From positions 1,116,001 to 1,180,000 of the forward strand of contig CAWCGU010000006.1 of NCBI GenBank assembly GCA_963795195.1: 64,000 nt of DNA, written 5' to 3'. Below, in pieces: positions 1-8,048 of the stretch. The translations under genes and the position numbers were made by a program. This DNA comes from CAWCGU01 sp963795195. GTDB taxonomy: Bacteria; Actinomycetota; Thermoleophilia; Solirubrobacterales; 70-9. A model generated the notes under the pieces. It was given only the letters and a program-made list of their open reading frames with translations. It was not told the origin of the DNA and made no database searches. How positions within the stretch are numbered: the first letter of the stretch is position 1; the number at the start of each line of letters is the position of its first letter.

Positions 1-784
1 AGGAGCCGACCAGGGTGCCGGCGACGATCAGCGCGACGTTGTCGAGCGCCATCCCGGCGGCCGCAGCGGAGAGGCCGGTGAAAGCGTTGAGCAACGAGAT
101 CACGACCGGCATGTCTGCGCCGCCTATCGGCAGCACCGCCAGGTTGCCGAGCAAGCCGGCGGCGATCAGGACGCCGATGAATAGCGGCTGGCTGGGGTCG
201 CCGTTATTGATGCCAAGGACGATGCAGCCGGCGACGATCCCGATCAGCAGCAGCGCGTTGACCACCTGCTGACCCGGTATCGAAAGCGGCTGAGTCGGGA
301 TCAGGTCCTGGAGCTTGGCGAAGGCGATGTTCGACCCCCAGAAGGAGATCGAGCCGACGACCATCGCGAAGAGGATCGGCACGAAGGTTTCGAGCGGGAT
401 CTCGGCCAGGGCGCCGTGGTCGATCTCTGTGAGGCTGTAGCGGAACTCCGACCAGGCGATCAGCGCGACTGCGCCGCCGCCGACGCCGTTGTAGAGGGCG
501 ACCATCTGCGGCATCTCCGTCATCTGCACCCGCAGCGAGGCGACGATGCCGACGGTGGTGCCGATCAGCAGGCCGACGACGAGCAGGCCCCAGTTGCCGA
601 TGCCGTCGAGCAGCAGGGTGGTGAGGACTGCGACCACCATGCCGGCGGCGGCGAGCAGGTTTCCCTGCTTGGCGGTGGTCGGATGCGTTCCTCCGCGGAC
701 GCCGAGGATGAACATCGAGAAGGCGACGATGTAGAGGATGGTGGCGAGGTCGCCACCGGGTTCGAGGACGGCGAGCAGGCTCAC
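1..784 (-). CDS. pntB: NAD(P) transhydrogenase subunit beta, 3' end cut by window
   Basis: This is the beta subunit of the proton-translocating NAD(P) transhydrogenase, which moves hydride from NADH to NADP+ across the inner membrane using the proton gradient. Only about the first 261 residues are in the window; the NADP(H)-binding dIII domain lies beyond base 1. The visible part is almost wholly hydrophobic, with about eight likely membrane segments and the family stretch MVALYNGVGGGAVALIAW. The GTG start at 784 overlaps the TGA of pntAB by four bases (GTGA), so the genes are translationally coupled. The order pntAA-pntAB-pntB with a split alpha subunit is the arrangement known from Rhodospirillum and many actinobacteria. 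Confidence 0.95.
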   Translation of the reverse strand, partial: MSLLAVLEPGGDLATILYIVAFSMFILGVRGGTHPTTAKQGNLLAAAGMVVAVLTTLLLDGIGNWGLLVVGLLIGTTVGIVASLRVQMTEMPQMVALYNGVGGGAVALIAWSEFRYSLTEIDHGALAEIPLETFVPILFAMVVGSISFWGSNIAFAKLQDLIPTQPLSIPGQQVVNALLLIGIVAGCIVLGINNGDPSQPLFIGVLIAAGLLGNLAVLPIGGADMPVVISLLNAFTGLSAAAAGMALDNVALIVAGTLVGS

Positions 785-1134
785 GAGGTGCCCTCGGCAG
801 ACCCGGCCGAACCGGACGCTCCAGCGGTGGTTTCGGCCGGCGCTTCTGCTGGCTTCGGCTTCTTGCGCGTGAACATCCCCAGCATGCGGTCGGTGACCAT
901 GAAGCCGCCGACGATGTTGATCGCGCCGAAGGCGATTGCGATCGTGCCGATGATGTCCTCGAGGGCGTCGTCGGCGTAGCCGATCACGATCAGCCCGCCG
1001 AGCATGACGATGCCGTGGATGGCGTTCGTCTGCGACATCAACGGCGTGTGCAGCGTGGTCGGCACCTTGGAGATGACCTCGAAACCGACGAAGGCGGCGA
1101 GCACGAAGATGACCAGTTCGGTGACGACGTCCAT
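781..1134 (-). CDS. pntAB: NAD(P) transhydrogenase alpha subunit, membrane part (PntAB)
   Basis: 117 residues with three hydrophobic segments (about 5-22, 40-55 and 62-80). It corresponds to the membrane dII part of the alpha subunit, which is fused to PntAA in E. coli but separate here. The family stretch NAIHGIVMLGGLIVIG is present. The Ala/Pro/Gly-rich tail after KKPKP (from about residue 91) is a cytosolic extension of no known role. The gene sits 36 bases downstream of pntAA and overlaps pntB by four bases, consistent with one transcript and fixed subunit stoichiometry. Confidence 0.94.
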   Translation of the reverse strand: MDVVTELVIFVLAAFVGFEVISKVPTTLHTPLMSQTNAIHGIVMLGGLIVIGYADDALEDIIGTIAIAFGAINIVGGFMVTDRMLGMFTRKKPKPAEAPAETTAGASGSAGSAEGTS

Positions 1135-1170
1135 GGTTGGTTGCTGGTCGCTGGTCGTCGCATCCGGCGA

Positions 1171-2295
1171 CTAGGTACCAGCGACCTCCTTAGCCCTTTC
1201 GTTCTTGATTTCGCCGCCGTGGGTGATGCAGGCGCCGGCGACGACCTCGTCTTCGAAGTCGAGCTTCAGCTGACCCTCCTCGACGAGCAGGCCGAGCAGG
1301 TTCTCGATGTTCTTGGCGTAAAGCATTGAAGCGTCGGCGGCCATGTCGCTGGCGAGGTTGGGCGGGGCGATCACCTTGACGCCGCCTTCGACAACAGTCT
1401 CGCCCGCCTGCGTCAGCTCGCAGTTGCCGCCCGACTCCCCGGCGAGGTCGATGATCACGGACCCGGGGTTCATGTTGCGCACGGCGGCGGCGGTGATCAG
1501 CGTCGGCGCGGGGCGGCCGGGGATCTGCGCGGTCGTGATGATCACGTCCTGCTTGGCGGCATTCTCGGCCAGCGCGTCGCGCACCTGCGCGTTCTCCTCC
1601 TCGGTGAGCGGCCGGGCGTAGCCGCCCTCGTCCTCGGCGTCGGGGATGAAGTCGAGCTCGAGCGGGCGGCCGCCGAGGCTGGCGATCTGCTCCCAGGCGG
1701 CGCGGCGGATGTCGAAGCCGGTGACGATTGCGCCGAGCCGCCTCGCGGTGGCGATCGCCTGCAGGCCCGCGACTCCGGCTCCCAGCACGAGGACCTTGGC
1801 GGGCTTCACGGTGCCTGCCGCCGTGGTCATCATCGGGAAGAACTGTCCAGCCTCCCGCGCTGCGAGCAGAGCGGCGGCGTAGCCGGCGACGTTCGCCTGC
1901 GAGGAGAGTGCGTCCATCGCCTGGGCGCGTGTGATCCGTGGCACCGCCTCCATCGCGAAGCTCGTGACTCCGCCTGCGGCGAGCCCCTTGGTCGTCTCGC
2001 CTGAAGTCAGCGGGGCGAGGAAGCCGATCAGGACCTGGCCGGAGCGCAGGCGGGCGATCTCCTCGGCACTCGGAACCGCCACGTGAGCGACGACCTCGGC
2101 GGCCCAGGCATCGTCGGCGGAGCCGGTCTTGGCCCCCGCATCGGTGTACTCGGAGTCGGGATACCCGGCCTCATCGCCGGCGCCCGATTCGACGACGACC
2201 TCGAGGCCGCCGCCGGTCAGCGACGCGGCAACGACCGGTGAGAGCGCCACCCGGCGCTCGCCGGTGGCCGATTCCTTGGGAACGCCAATACGCAT
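1171..2295 (-). CDS. pntAA: NAD(P) transhydrogenase alpha subunit, NAD-binding part (PntAA)
   Basis: 374-residue soluble dI domain that binds NAD(H). It opens with MRIGVPKE, the usual start of the alanine dehydrogenase/PntAA family, so I chose the ATG at 2295; the frame stays open upstream, but that stretch is out of family. The Rossmann motif VLGAGVAGLQAI lies near residue 175, followed by GFDIRRAAWEQIASLG. DALSSQANVAGYAA and IDLAGESGGNCELT are also family stretches. It is first in the minus-strand pnt operon and is divergent from an FHA regulator 36 bases away, so both promoters must lie in or around that short gap. Confidence 0.95.
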   Translation of the reverse strand: MRIGVPKESATGERRVALSPVVAASLTGGGLEVVVESGAGDEAGYPDSEYTDAGAKTGSADDAWAAEVVAHVAVPSAEEIARLRSGQVLIGFLAPLTSGETTKGLAAGGVTSFAMEAVPRITRAQAMDALSSQANVAGYAAALLAAREAGQFFPMMTTAAGTVKPAKVLVLGAGVAGLQAIATARRLGAIVTGFDIRRAAWEQIASLGGRPLELDFIPDAEDEGGYARPLTEEENAQVRDALAENAAKQDVIITTAQIPGRPAPTLITAAAVRNMNPGSVIIDLAGESGGNCELTQAGETVVEGGVKVIAPPNLASDMAADASMLYAKNIENLLGLLVEEGQLKLDFEDEVVAGACITHGGEIKNERAKEVAGT

Positions 2296-2331
2296 GAGGG
2301 CGGCGATGAGCCTAGTGGAAGGGTGTAACGA

Positions 2332-3063
2332 GTGGTAGTTAGTGTTGCACTGACAAATATGGAATCCGCAGGAACACAGGACCCCGTCACGCGTGGTCCG
2401 CGCCCAGAGACGGCCGTCGAGCTGAAGGCCCAGATTGAGGCCGAGCGCACCGGGCAGCCCTTTTTCGCCTACCGAAACGAGGACGGGGAGCACCAGCTTC
2501 ACCTGATCTCCGAGGAGACGACGGAGGTCTGGATCGGGCGCGAACCGCAGGCCGATCTACAGCTCGGCTGGGACCCGGAGGCATCATCGCTGCACGTCCA
2601 GATCGTCGTTGTGCGCGGCGCCTGCACGCTGATCGACGAAGGGCTCTCGAGCAACGGCACGTTCGTCAACGGCGAACGCGTCGGCGGTCGCCGCCGACTT
2701 CGCGACGGGGACGTCCTCCGGGTAGGCCAGACCGGCCTCCTGTTCCGCTCGCCGGTGGAGGCCGGCAGCGAAACCACCAAGGCTTCGTCGGCCGATGCGC
2801 TGATCGCAGCCGGCGTCTCCCCCGGACAGCGCCGCGTGCTGGTCGAGCTCTGCCGCCCCTTCAAGGACGGAGCCTCGTTCGCCACCCCCGCGACGAACCA
2901 GCAGATCGCCGACGCCCTGCACCTCAGCGTCGACGCGGTGAAGACGCACCTGCGGGCCCTGTTCGAGAAGTTCGGAGTCGGAGACCTGCCGCAGAACCGC
3001 AAGCGCGTGGCGCTCGTCGAGAGGGCGCTGCAGAGCGGGTTGATCGGCCAGCGCGACTTGTAG
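2332..3063 (+). CDS. FHA-domain protein with C-terminal LuxR-like helix-turn-helix
   Basis: 243 residues. An FHA domain spans about residues 60-140. WIGREPQAD, SSLHVQI and SNGTFVNGERV supply the phosphothreonine-binding GR, S..H and NGT elements. The C-terminal half (about 160-235) looks like a DNA-binding winged/GerE-type domain, with NQQIADALHLSVDAVKTHLR resembling the recognition helix of LuxR-family regulators. I infer a transcription factor that reads Ser/Thr kinase output, in keeping with four kinases in this window. The GTG start at 2332 has GGAAGG nine bases upstream; an ATG at 2359 is the alternative and would drop nine residues. Targets are unknown; the divergent pnt operon is an obvious candidate. 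Confidence 0.8.
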   Translation: MVVSVALTNMESAGTQDPVTRGPRPETAVELKAQIEAERTGQPFFAYRNEDGEHQLHLISEETTEVWIGREPQADLQLGWDPEASSLHVQIVVVRGACTLIDEGLSSNGTFVNGERVGGRRRLRDGDVLRVGQTGLLFRSPVEAGSETTKASSADALIAAGVSPGQRRVLVELCRPFKDGASFATPATNQQIADALHLSVDAVKTHLRALFEKFGVGDLPQNRKRVALVERALQSGLIGQRDL

Positions 3064-3180
3064 GGCTAGGGCGTTGCCCGGCCGGCTCGGCCTGCCGCCC
3101 CGGGCGCCCGTGAGCCGCGAAGCGTCCGAACGGCAGCAGCAAGAGCCCCACGAAGGGGGCGCGGGTGGAACTTAAAGGCT

Positions 3181-3202
3181 TTTACACACTGGGGTGTGCA
3201 AA
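3181..3202. promoter_or_regulatory. Imperfect palindrome over the AbiEi-like start codon
   Basis: TTTACACAC (3181-3189) and GTGTGCAAA (3194-3202) form an inverted repeat with one mismatch and a four-base spacer. The right arm contains the GTG start codon at 3194. AbiEi antitoxins are known to autoregulate by binding inverted repeats near their promoters, so an autoregulatory operator is possible. That is inference; the repeat could be chance. Confidence 0.3.
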
Positions 3203-3823
3203 TCCGTCCAAATTCCGCTTCGGCAGGTACTGGCGCTGAGCCAACTCCAGCATCGACCGTTCACCCGCGAGCAACTGCTGGCACTTGGGCTCTCGCGAAG
3301 GGCGATTCAGCACCGCATGGCCCGCGGCCGCCTGCGCCACATCCACGATGGCGTCTACGCCCTCGTCTCCCGCGAGCAACTCTCCCAAATGGGACGGTGG
3401 ATGGCGGCAGTGCTGGCCTGCGGTCCCGACGCCGCCCTCAGCGACGAGTCCGCCGGCTGCCACACCCGATTCTGGGAGCAGCAGACGAGGGGCATCGAGA
3501 TCACGGTTCCCAGCTCCCGCCGCCGCCAGCTTCCGGGGCTCCTCATCCACCGCCGATCCCTGCTCTCGAACGACACGGTGATCCGAAACGGAATCCCGAC
3601 CACGAGCCCCAACTGCACCCTGGTCGCCCTTGCTGCCCGTTTCTCCGCCGGCGAAGTGGAGGGAGCGATCTCGGCAGCCTGCTTTCGGAATCGCACCACC
3701 CCCGAGCAGCTGCTGCGCTACTGCGACACGATCGGCAACCGCAAGGGTGTCGCCAAGGACGTCCAAACCACGCTCCAGAGAGTCGCCGCACGTCTGGACC
3801 TCCGCCTCGATCTCACTGCCTGA
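3194..3823 (+). CDS. AbiEi-like antitoxin-domain protein lacking a nuclease domain
   Basis: 209 residues. The N-terminal winged helix (about 22-60) contains FTREQLLALGLSRRAIQHRM and RLRHIHDGVYALV, the hallmark of AbiEi-type antitoxin/transcription-regulator domains. The following region (SDESAGCHTRFWE, RGIEITVPSSRRR) matches the middle part of a large actinobacterial family. In that family, as I recall it, this part is normally followed by a DUF559/Vsr-like endonuclease domain of about 100 residues. Here the protein stops soon after LQRVAARLDL, so the nuclease part is absent. No AbiEii-type nucleotidyltransferase toxin lies next to it. It may be a truncated or regulatory-only member. The GTG start is the first in frame. 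Confidence 0.6.
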   Translation: MCKSVQIPLRQVLALSQLQHRPFTREQLLALGLSRRAIQHRMARGRLRHIHDGVYALVSREQLSQMGRWMAAVLACGPDAALSDESAGCHTRFWEQQTRGIEITVPSSRRRQLPGLLIHRRSLLSNDTVIRNGIPTTSPNCTLVALAARFSAGEVEGAISAACFRNRTTPEQLLRYCDTIGNRKGVAKDVQTTLQRVAARLDLRLDLTA

Positions 3824-3987
3824 GTGCTGTCGTTCGTTCCCACCCCCACCCAGGTGTGACTCCGACCACACCCCCGGCGGGGTCCAGTCCAGCCCTTGGC
3901 CCCCTGGTCAGGAAGGCGGGTTGGCCCGAAACTCATTGCATCGCAACTCGCGACCAACCAAGCACTGAGATATCCAAGGAGACCGAA

Positions 3988-4617
3988 ATGAAGATTCACG
4001 CCCAACCCGCCGCGCCGATTCGCAAGCGCGTCCTCGCTGCCGCGATTGCCGCGGTTGCCGGGCTGGTGTTGCTGCCGGCAAGCGGCCACGCCGCTACGAC
4101 CTTTGGGACCAATGTCTCGACGGACCTGCAGCCCTCCAACGCCGGCGACGGTCACACCTGCGAGCAGGAGATCGGCACCCCCGGCACCTGTACCTGGATC
4201 ATGAACGAGGCCTACTCCAACGGCGGTCCCCTGCAGACCACCGCTCCGGTGAGCGGCAAGCTGAAGAGGATCAACTGGATCGCTCAGGCGCCTGGTTCGT
4301 TCCGCCTCGTGGTCGGCAAGCTCAAGAACGACGGCGAGCTCGGCCGCATCACCTACCGCTCGAATGTGATCAGCTACGAGGGCCAGCCGGCCAACGAGGA
4401 CGCCGATAGCTACGTCATCGAGACCGCCAGGGTCAAGACCCTGATCAAGAAGGGTCAGTACCTGGGCATCGAGGCCGACTCGACGAGCATGCTTCGCTGC
4501 TCCTCCGGCGGCCCCAACACCGTTCTGTTCCAGCCTCCACTCGAGGTTCGGAGTCCCTTCGCTGTCGCGGACGGGGACACCGGCTGCTGGCTGCTTCTCC
4601 AGGGCGTCATCAAGTAG
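3988..4617 (+). CDS. Secreted protein of unknown function
   Basis: 209 residues with a clear Sec signal peptide (MKIHAQPAAPIRKRVLAAAI, hydrophobic core to LLPASGHA, likely cleavage after GHA-AT near residue 37). The mature part has four or five cysteines (HTCEQEIGTPGTC, MLRCSSGG, DTGCWLLLQ), suggesting an extracellular beta-rich, disulfide-bonded fold. I do not recognise the family. The ATG at 3988 has a strong AAGGAG six bases upstream (3976-3981), which settles the start although the frame is open far upstream. A strong hairpin follows at 4670-4702. Confidence 0.8.
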   Translation: MKIHAQPAAPIRKRVLAAAIAAVAGLVLLPASGHAATTFGTNVSTDLQPSNAGDGHTCEQEIGTPGTCTWIMNEAYSNGGPLQTTAPVSGKLKRINWIAQAPGSFRLVVGKLKNDGELGRITYRSNVISYEGQPANEDADSYVIETARVKTLIKKGQYLGIEADSTSMLRCSSGGPNTVLFQPPLEVRSPFAVADGDTGCWLLLQGVIK

Positions 4618-4669
4618 GGCGCGCCTCCAGTCAGAACCCGGCAAGCATCACCAAGAACCCAAGCCATCA

Positions 4670-4702
4670 GACGAGAGCCCCGGCCCCCCCGGGGCTCTCG
4701 TC
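4670..4702. terminator. Bidirectional hairpin terminator
   Basis: A perfect 14-bp stem (4670-4683 with 4689-4702) encloses a five-C loop. It lies between the ends of two convergent genes (stop at 4617 on plus, stop at 4711 on minus). The symmetric position suggests it ends both transcripts. There is no clear T-run, as is common in GC-rich actinobacteria. Confidence 0.8.
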
Positions 4703-4710
4703 GTTGCTGC

Positions 4711-6666
4711 TCAGGGAGTGAAATTGAGGATCTGGTCAGCAACCCCGCCACTGACCCAGACCTGATCGCCGCCGGTGGAGATCTCCTCCGGGGATGAACC
4801 CACCTCGTGGGTCTCGATGATTTCGGCGGTGGCTGGATCGACCTCGCTGACATAGCCGTCACCGTTGGAGACCCAGATCCGTCCGAGGCCGGCCGTGACA
4901 CCGCGGGGGTCGCCGCCGACCGGCACCGGAGCGCCCGGCGCCATCGTCTCGGCGTCGATCGGCGTGAGGATGCCGTCGTCCTCGCCCTCGACCCCCGTGT
5001 TCGCCACCCAGACCGTGCCGGCATCGACAGCGATTCCCTTCGGGTTGTCGCCGACTGGGATCTCGACCACCGGGAGTGGCTCGGCCTCGGACTCCGAGTC
5101 GATCCGGGACACCGAGTCGCCGTCGCGGTTCGCCACCCAGACCCCGCCGCCGAGCGCGACTCCGTGCGGCTCATCGCCCACCTCGATCGTGTCGAGGACT
5201 GCCCCGAGGCCCTCGTTGGCGAGCGGGTCGATCAGCGTGACGGTGTCGTCATCGCCGTTCGTGACCCAGACGGCGCCGGGCTCGTGCACTACGGCCCGCG
5301 GACCCGCGCCGACATCGATCCTGGCAATCACCTCCCTGGTCTGACGATCGACCCGTGCGATCTGGCCCACCCCCTTCAGGGCGACCCAAACCGAGGCGGG
5401 CCCGACAGTGAGACCCTCGGGAGCGCTGTCCGGCCCGAAATCAACGGTCTTTAGAGCGCTGCCGTTCTCACGATCGATCAGCGAAATCGAGCCCTGGGTG
5501 CGCCTGCCTACCCAGACGCCCTCATCGGCGACGACCATCCCGACCGGCACGCCCGTGAGGCTGATCGCGGTGAGCGCCGATGTCGGAACCTGGGCCGGCT
5601 CCTTGACCTCGTCGCCGCCCAGAGCGAGGACCAGCGCGATCGCGATCGCCGCCGCGCCCAGCAGCGCAACGCCGAGCACGCCCCGCCTGACCCCCGATCC
5701 CTGGGAGGTCTCCACCACGTCCCGGTCCAACGGCTTGGTGACAGCCTCCTCTGTGCGCGGCGCCGCCTCCCCTCTGGCAACCGTGCCAACTTCGAGCGTC
5801 GTCACTCCCCTGAGTGCTCCCTGGGCAGCGCGGGCCAGATCACCGGCTGAGGCATAACGATCCGCAGGCTGCTTCGCCAGAGCCCGCTCGATGACGCCAT
5901 CGAGGTCGCGCGGCGATCCCGGCATTCGCTCGGTCAGCTGGGGCGGCGAATCCTTCAGGTGCCCGTAGAGCTTCGCCACGTTTCCCTCGACATGTCCGTA
6001 GGGCGCCTGCCCGGTGAGCATCTCGTAGAGCACGCAGCCAAGCGCATAGACGTCGGTGCGTGCGTCGAGGGGCCGGCCCTCAATCTGCTCCGGGGCGACG
6101 TAGTCGATCGTGCCGACGAACGCGCCCGTTGCAGTCATGTCAGCCCCGCCCTCGATGCTCTTGGTGAGGCCGAAGTCGCTGAGATAGACGCGCTCGCCGC
6201 CCCGTGGCACTCCGTCCCCGGACGGGTCCAGTTCGATCAGGATGTTGCTCGGCTTGACGTCGCGGTGGACGAGGCCGCGTGCGTGCGCTGCGTCAAGCGC
6301 CGACCCGATTGCAGCCAGGACTTCAGCCGCGTGCGAGGGCCCAAGCGGGCCGCTGGCGCGCAGCGCCTGGCGCAGGTCCGTGCCCTCGACGAGGTCCATC
6401 GTCACAAACAGGCGCCCGCCCTCCTCTCCAGCGTGGTGGACACCGACGACGTTGGGATGCCGGATTGAAACCGCCGCTCTCGACTCGGCCACGAAGCGGG
6501 CCCTCCAGGCGGGATCGTCAGCGAATTCAGGCGCGATCACCTTCAGCGCGACGACGTGATCGAGCGCCAGATGCGTCGCTCGATAGACGACCCCGACGCC
6601 GCCGCGCCCCGCAACGCCCTCGATCCTGTGGCCAGCGAAGACCGTCCCGGGCTCCAGATCTGCCAT
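4711..6666 (-). CDS. Membrane Ser/Thr protein kinase with extracellular beta-propeller
   Basis: 651 residues. The PknB-type kinase domain spans about 12-285: glycine loop GRGGVGVVYRA (20-30), Lys42 in ALKVIAP, HRDVKPSN (134-141), DFG 164-166 and APEQ 191-194. One membrane helix lies at about 331-350. The external part (about 360-651) has repeated units of the type GVWVGRRTQGSISLIDRENG and AVWVTNGDDDTVTLID, spaced about 42-45 residues apart. These resemble YVTN/virginiamycin-B-lyase-like propellers with seven or so blades. I infer that the propeller senses an external ligand or cell-wall fragment and gates the kinase. It is divergent from an RTX-like secreted gene, with 14 bases between the start codons. 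Confidence 0.9.
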   Translation of the reverse strand: MADLEPGTVFAGHRIEGVAGRGGVGVVYRATHLALDHVVALKVIAPEFADDPAWRARFVAESRAAVSIRHPNVVGVHHAGEEGGRLFVTMDLVEGTDLRQALRASGPLGPSHAAEVLAAIGSALDAAHARGLVHRDVKPSNILIELDPSGDGVPRGGERVYLSDFGLTKSIEGGADMTATGAFVGTIDYVAPEQIEGRPLDARTDVYALGCVLYEMLTGQAPYGHVEGNVAKLYGHLKDSPPQLTERMPGSPRDLDGVIERALAKQPADRYASAGDLARAAQGALRGVTTLEVGTVARGEAAPRTEEAVTKPLDRDVVETSQGSGVRRGVLGVALLGAAAIAIALVLALGGDEVKEPAQVPTSALTAISLTGVPVGMVVADEGVWVGRRTQGSISLIDRENGSALKTVDFGPDSAPEGLTVGPASVWVALKGVGQIARVDRQTREVIARIDVGAGPRAVVHEPGAVWVTNGDDDTVTLIDPLANEGLGAVLDTIEVGDEPHGVALGGGVWVANRDGDSVSRIDSESEAEPLPVVEIPVGDNPKGIAVDAGTVWVANTGVEGEDDGILTPIDAETMAPGAPVPVGGDPRGVTAGLGRIWVSNGDGYVSEVDPATAEIIETHEVGSSPEEISTGGDQVWVSGGVADQILNFTP

Positions 6667-6680
6667 CGGCTGCCGATTCT

Positions 6681-7655
6681 ATGGGTGTGCAGAACCGACC
6701 AGGTACTTCGAGGACCTCGACCGCGGTTCAATCGTCTTGGGTCGGCCACGCAAGGGGCAGCCTGGGGGCGGCGCTGGGCGCCGTCCTCGCTTGCGGCCTT
6801 CTCGGGGCAGCGCAGGCCCAGGCGCAACGCGCAGTCGTCTGCGAGAAGCTCAACTCGTCGGCGGCCAGCTTCGAGGCCGACCACATCAATCTCGGCCCGG
6901 GCGACGACGAGATCACCGGGCAGCGCGGCCGCGACGTCATCAACGGCGGGCCGGGCGACGACGTGATCAGCGGCGGCCGCGACAACGACGTCGTCCGCGG
7001 CGGGCCGGGCGACGACATCATCTGCGGCGGCTCCGGGGACGACCGGCTCTACGGCGGGCCGGGCAACGACCGGCTCTACGGCGAGGAGCACAACGACACT
7101 CTCCGCCCGGGCCCTGGCAACGACTACGCGCTCGGCAGCGCCGGCGACGATCACGTCTACGGCTGGGGAAGCAGCGGCGGCGCCTATGTCGCGCACGGCG
7201 AGGACACGATCGACGGCGGCTATGAGAACGACGTCGTCGAGGGTGGCGGTGCCGACGTGATCCTCGGCGGCTCGCACGACGACGTGCTCAGCACCAGGAC
7301 TCCGGCGATCACGCCAAAGATCTTCAACGGCAACAACCAGTTCGATGTCGTCTACGGCAGCTACGGCAACGACACGATCGCCGGTGAATTGGGGGACGAC
7401 GAGCTCCACGGCAGCCTCGGCGACGACACCATCTACGGCGGCGGCAACGAAGACCGCCTCTATGGCGAGGAGGGAAACGACGTGCTCTTCGGCGAGACCG
7501 GGGTAGACCAGCTCTTCGGCGGGCCGGGCTTCGACCAGCTCTTCGGCGGACCGCTCGCGGACGTTCTGGACGGGGGCGGCGACTTCGACCTCTGCGATGG
7601 CAACGACGGGACCGACCTGCTGGTCCTCTGTGAATCCGGACCGCTCCGCGATTGA
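6681..7655 (+). CDS. Secreted RTX-type calcium-binding repeat protein
   Basis: 324 residues. The N-terminal signal region is followed from about residue 72 by many glycine/aspartate nonapeptides of the GGxGxDxuh type (INGGPGDDVISGG, RLYGGPGNDRLYG, TIYGGGNEDRLYG), which form calcium-binding beta-rolls in RTX proteins. No protease, lipase or adhesin domain is visible, so the roll is essentially the whole mature protein. The ATG at 6681 is the first start that gives a signal-like N terminus (hydrophobic run GAALGAVLACGLLGAAQA at about 34-51). The start lies 14 bases from the divergent kinase, and the stop overlaps the next gene (TGATG). Confidence 0.8.
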   Translation: MGVQNRPGTSRTSTAVQSSWVGHARGSLGAALGAVLACGLLGAAQAQAQRAVVCEKLNSSAASFEADHINLGPGDDEITGQRGRDVINGGPGDDVISGGRDNDVVRGGPGDDIICGGSGDDRLYGGPGNDRLYGEEHNDTLRPGPGNDYALGSAGDDHVYGWGSSGGAYVAHGEDTIDGGYENDVVEGGGADVILGGSHDDVLSTRTPAITPKIFNGNNQFDVVYGSYGNDTIAGELGDDELHGSLGDDTIYGGGNEDRLYGEEGNDVLFGETGVDQLFGGPGFDQLFGGPLADVLDGGGDFDLCDGNDGTDLLVLCESGPLRD

Positions 7656-7993
7656 TGAAGACCGTCGTCAAAGCCCTGATCGCAATCGCTCTGGCGAGTT
7701 GCCTCACTGCGGTGGGGGCCGCGCAGGCTCACAAGCTCGACCACGACGTCGTCATCCGCAAGACCGGCCAATGGGCGGCCAAGCGGTGCAGCCAAACGCC
7801 GGACTGTGTGCGCTCAGAGGGCCGCTACTGCTACCCGCTGACCGACCACCGCCGGCGCTGCACGGCCCAAGTGGTCAAGCGCCTAGCCGACGGCAACCTC
7901 GTCCAGTGTCAGACGCTTCTGTACTGGAAGCTCGAGGCGAATTCCAACCGCGTCACCCTGCAGCGCGTCGGCAACTCGGCCTGCGGGACGTAG
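7655..7993 (+). CDS. Small secreted cysteine-containing protein
   Basis: 112 residues with a signal peptide (MKTVVKALIAIALASCLTAV, cleavage near AQA-HK at about residue 24). The mature part carries six cysteines (KRCSQTPDC, RYCYP, RRCTAQ, LVQCQTL, SACGT), suggesting disulfide bonds. The family is not recognised. Its ATG overlaps the stop of the RTX gene by one base (TGATG), so the two are probably co-translated and may act together at the cell surface. A TTG three bases upstream is a less likely start. Confidence 0.65.
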   Translation: MKTVVKALIAIALASCLTAVGAAQAHKLDHDVVIRKTGQWAAKRCSQTPDCVRSEGRYCYPLTDHRRRCTAQVVKRLADGNLVQCQTLLYWKLEANSNRVTLQRVGNSACGT

Positions 7994-8048
7994 TCGGGTC
8001 CCCGACCGGGCGCCCTGCAAGAAGGCCTCCCGGACTCAGATCAAGCGC

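Noticed and set aside
6900..7600. Short GC-rich tandem repeats
   Set aside because: They encode RTX nonapeptides and are not a separate repeat element.
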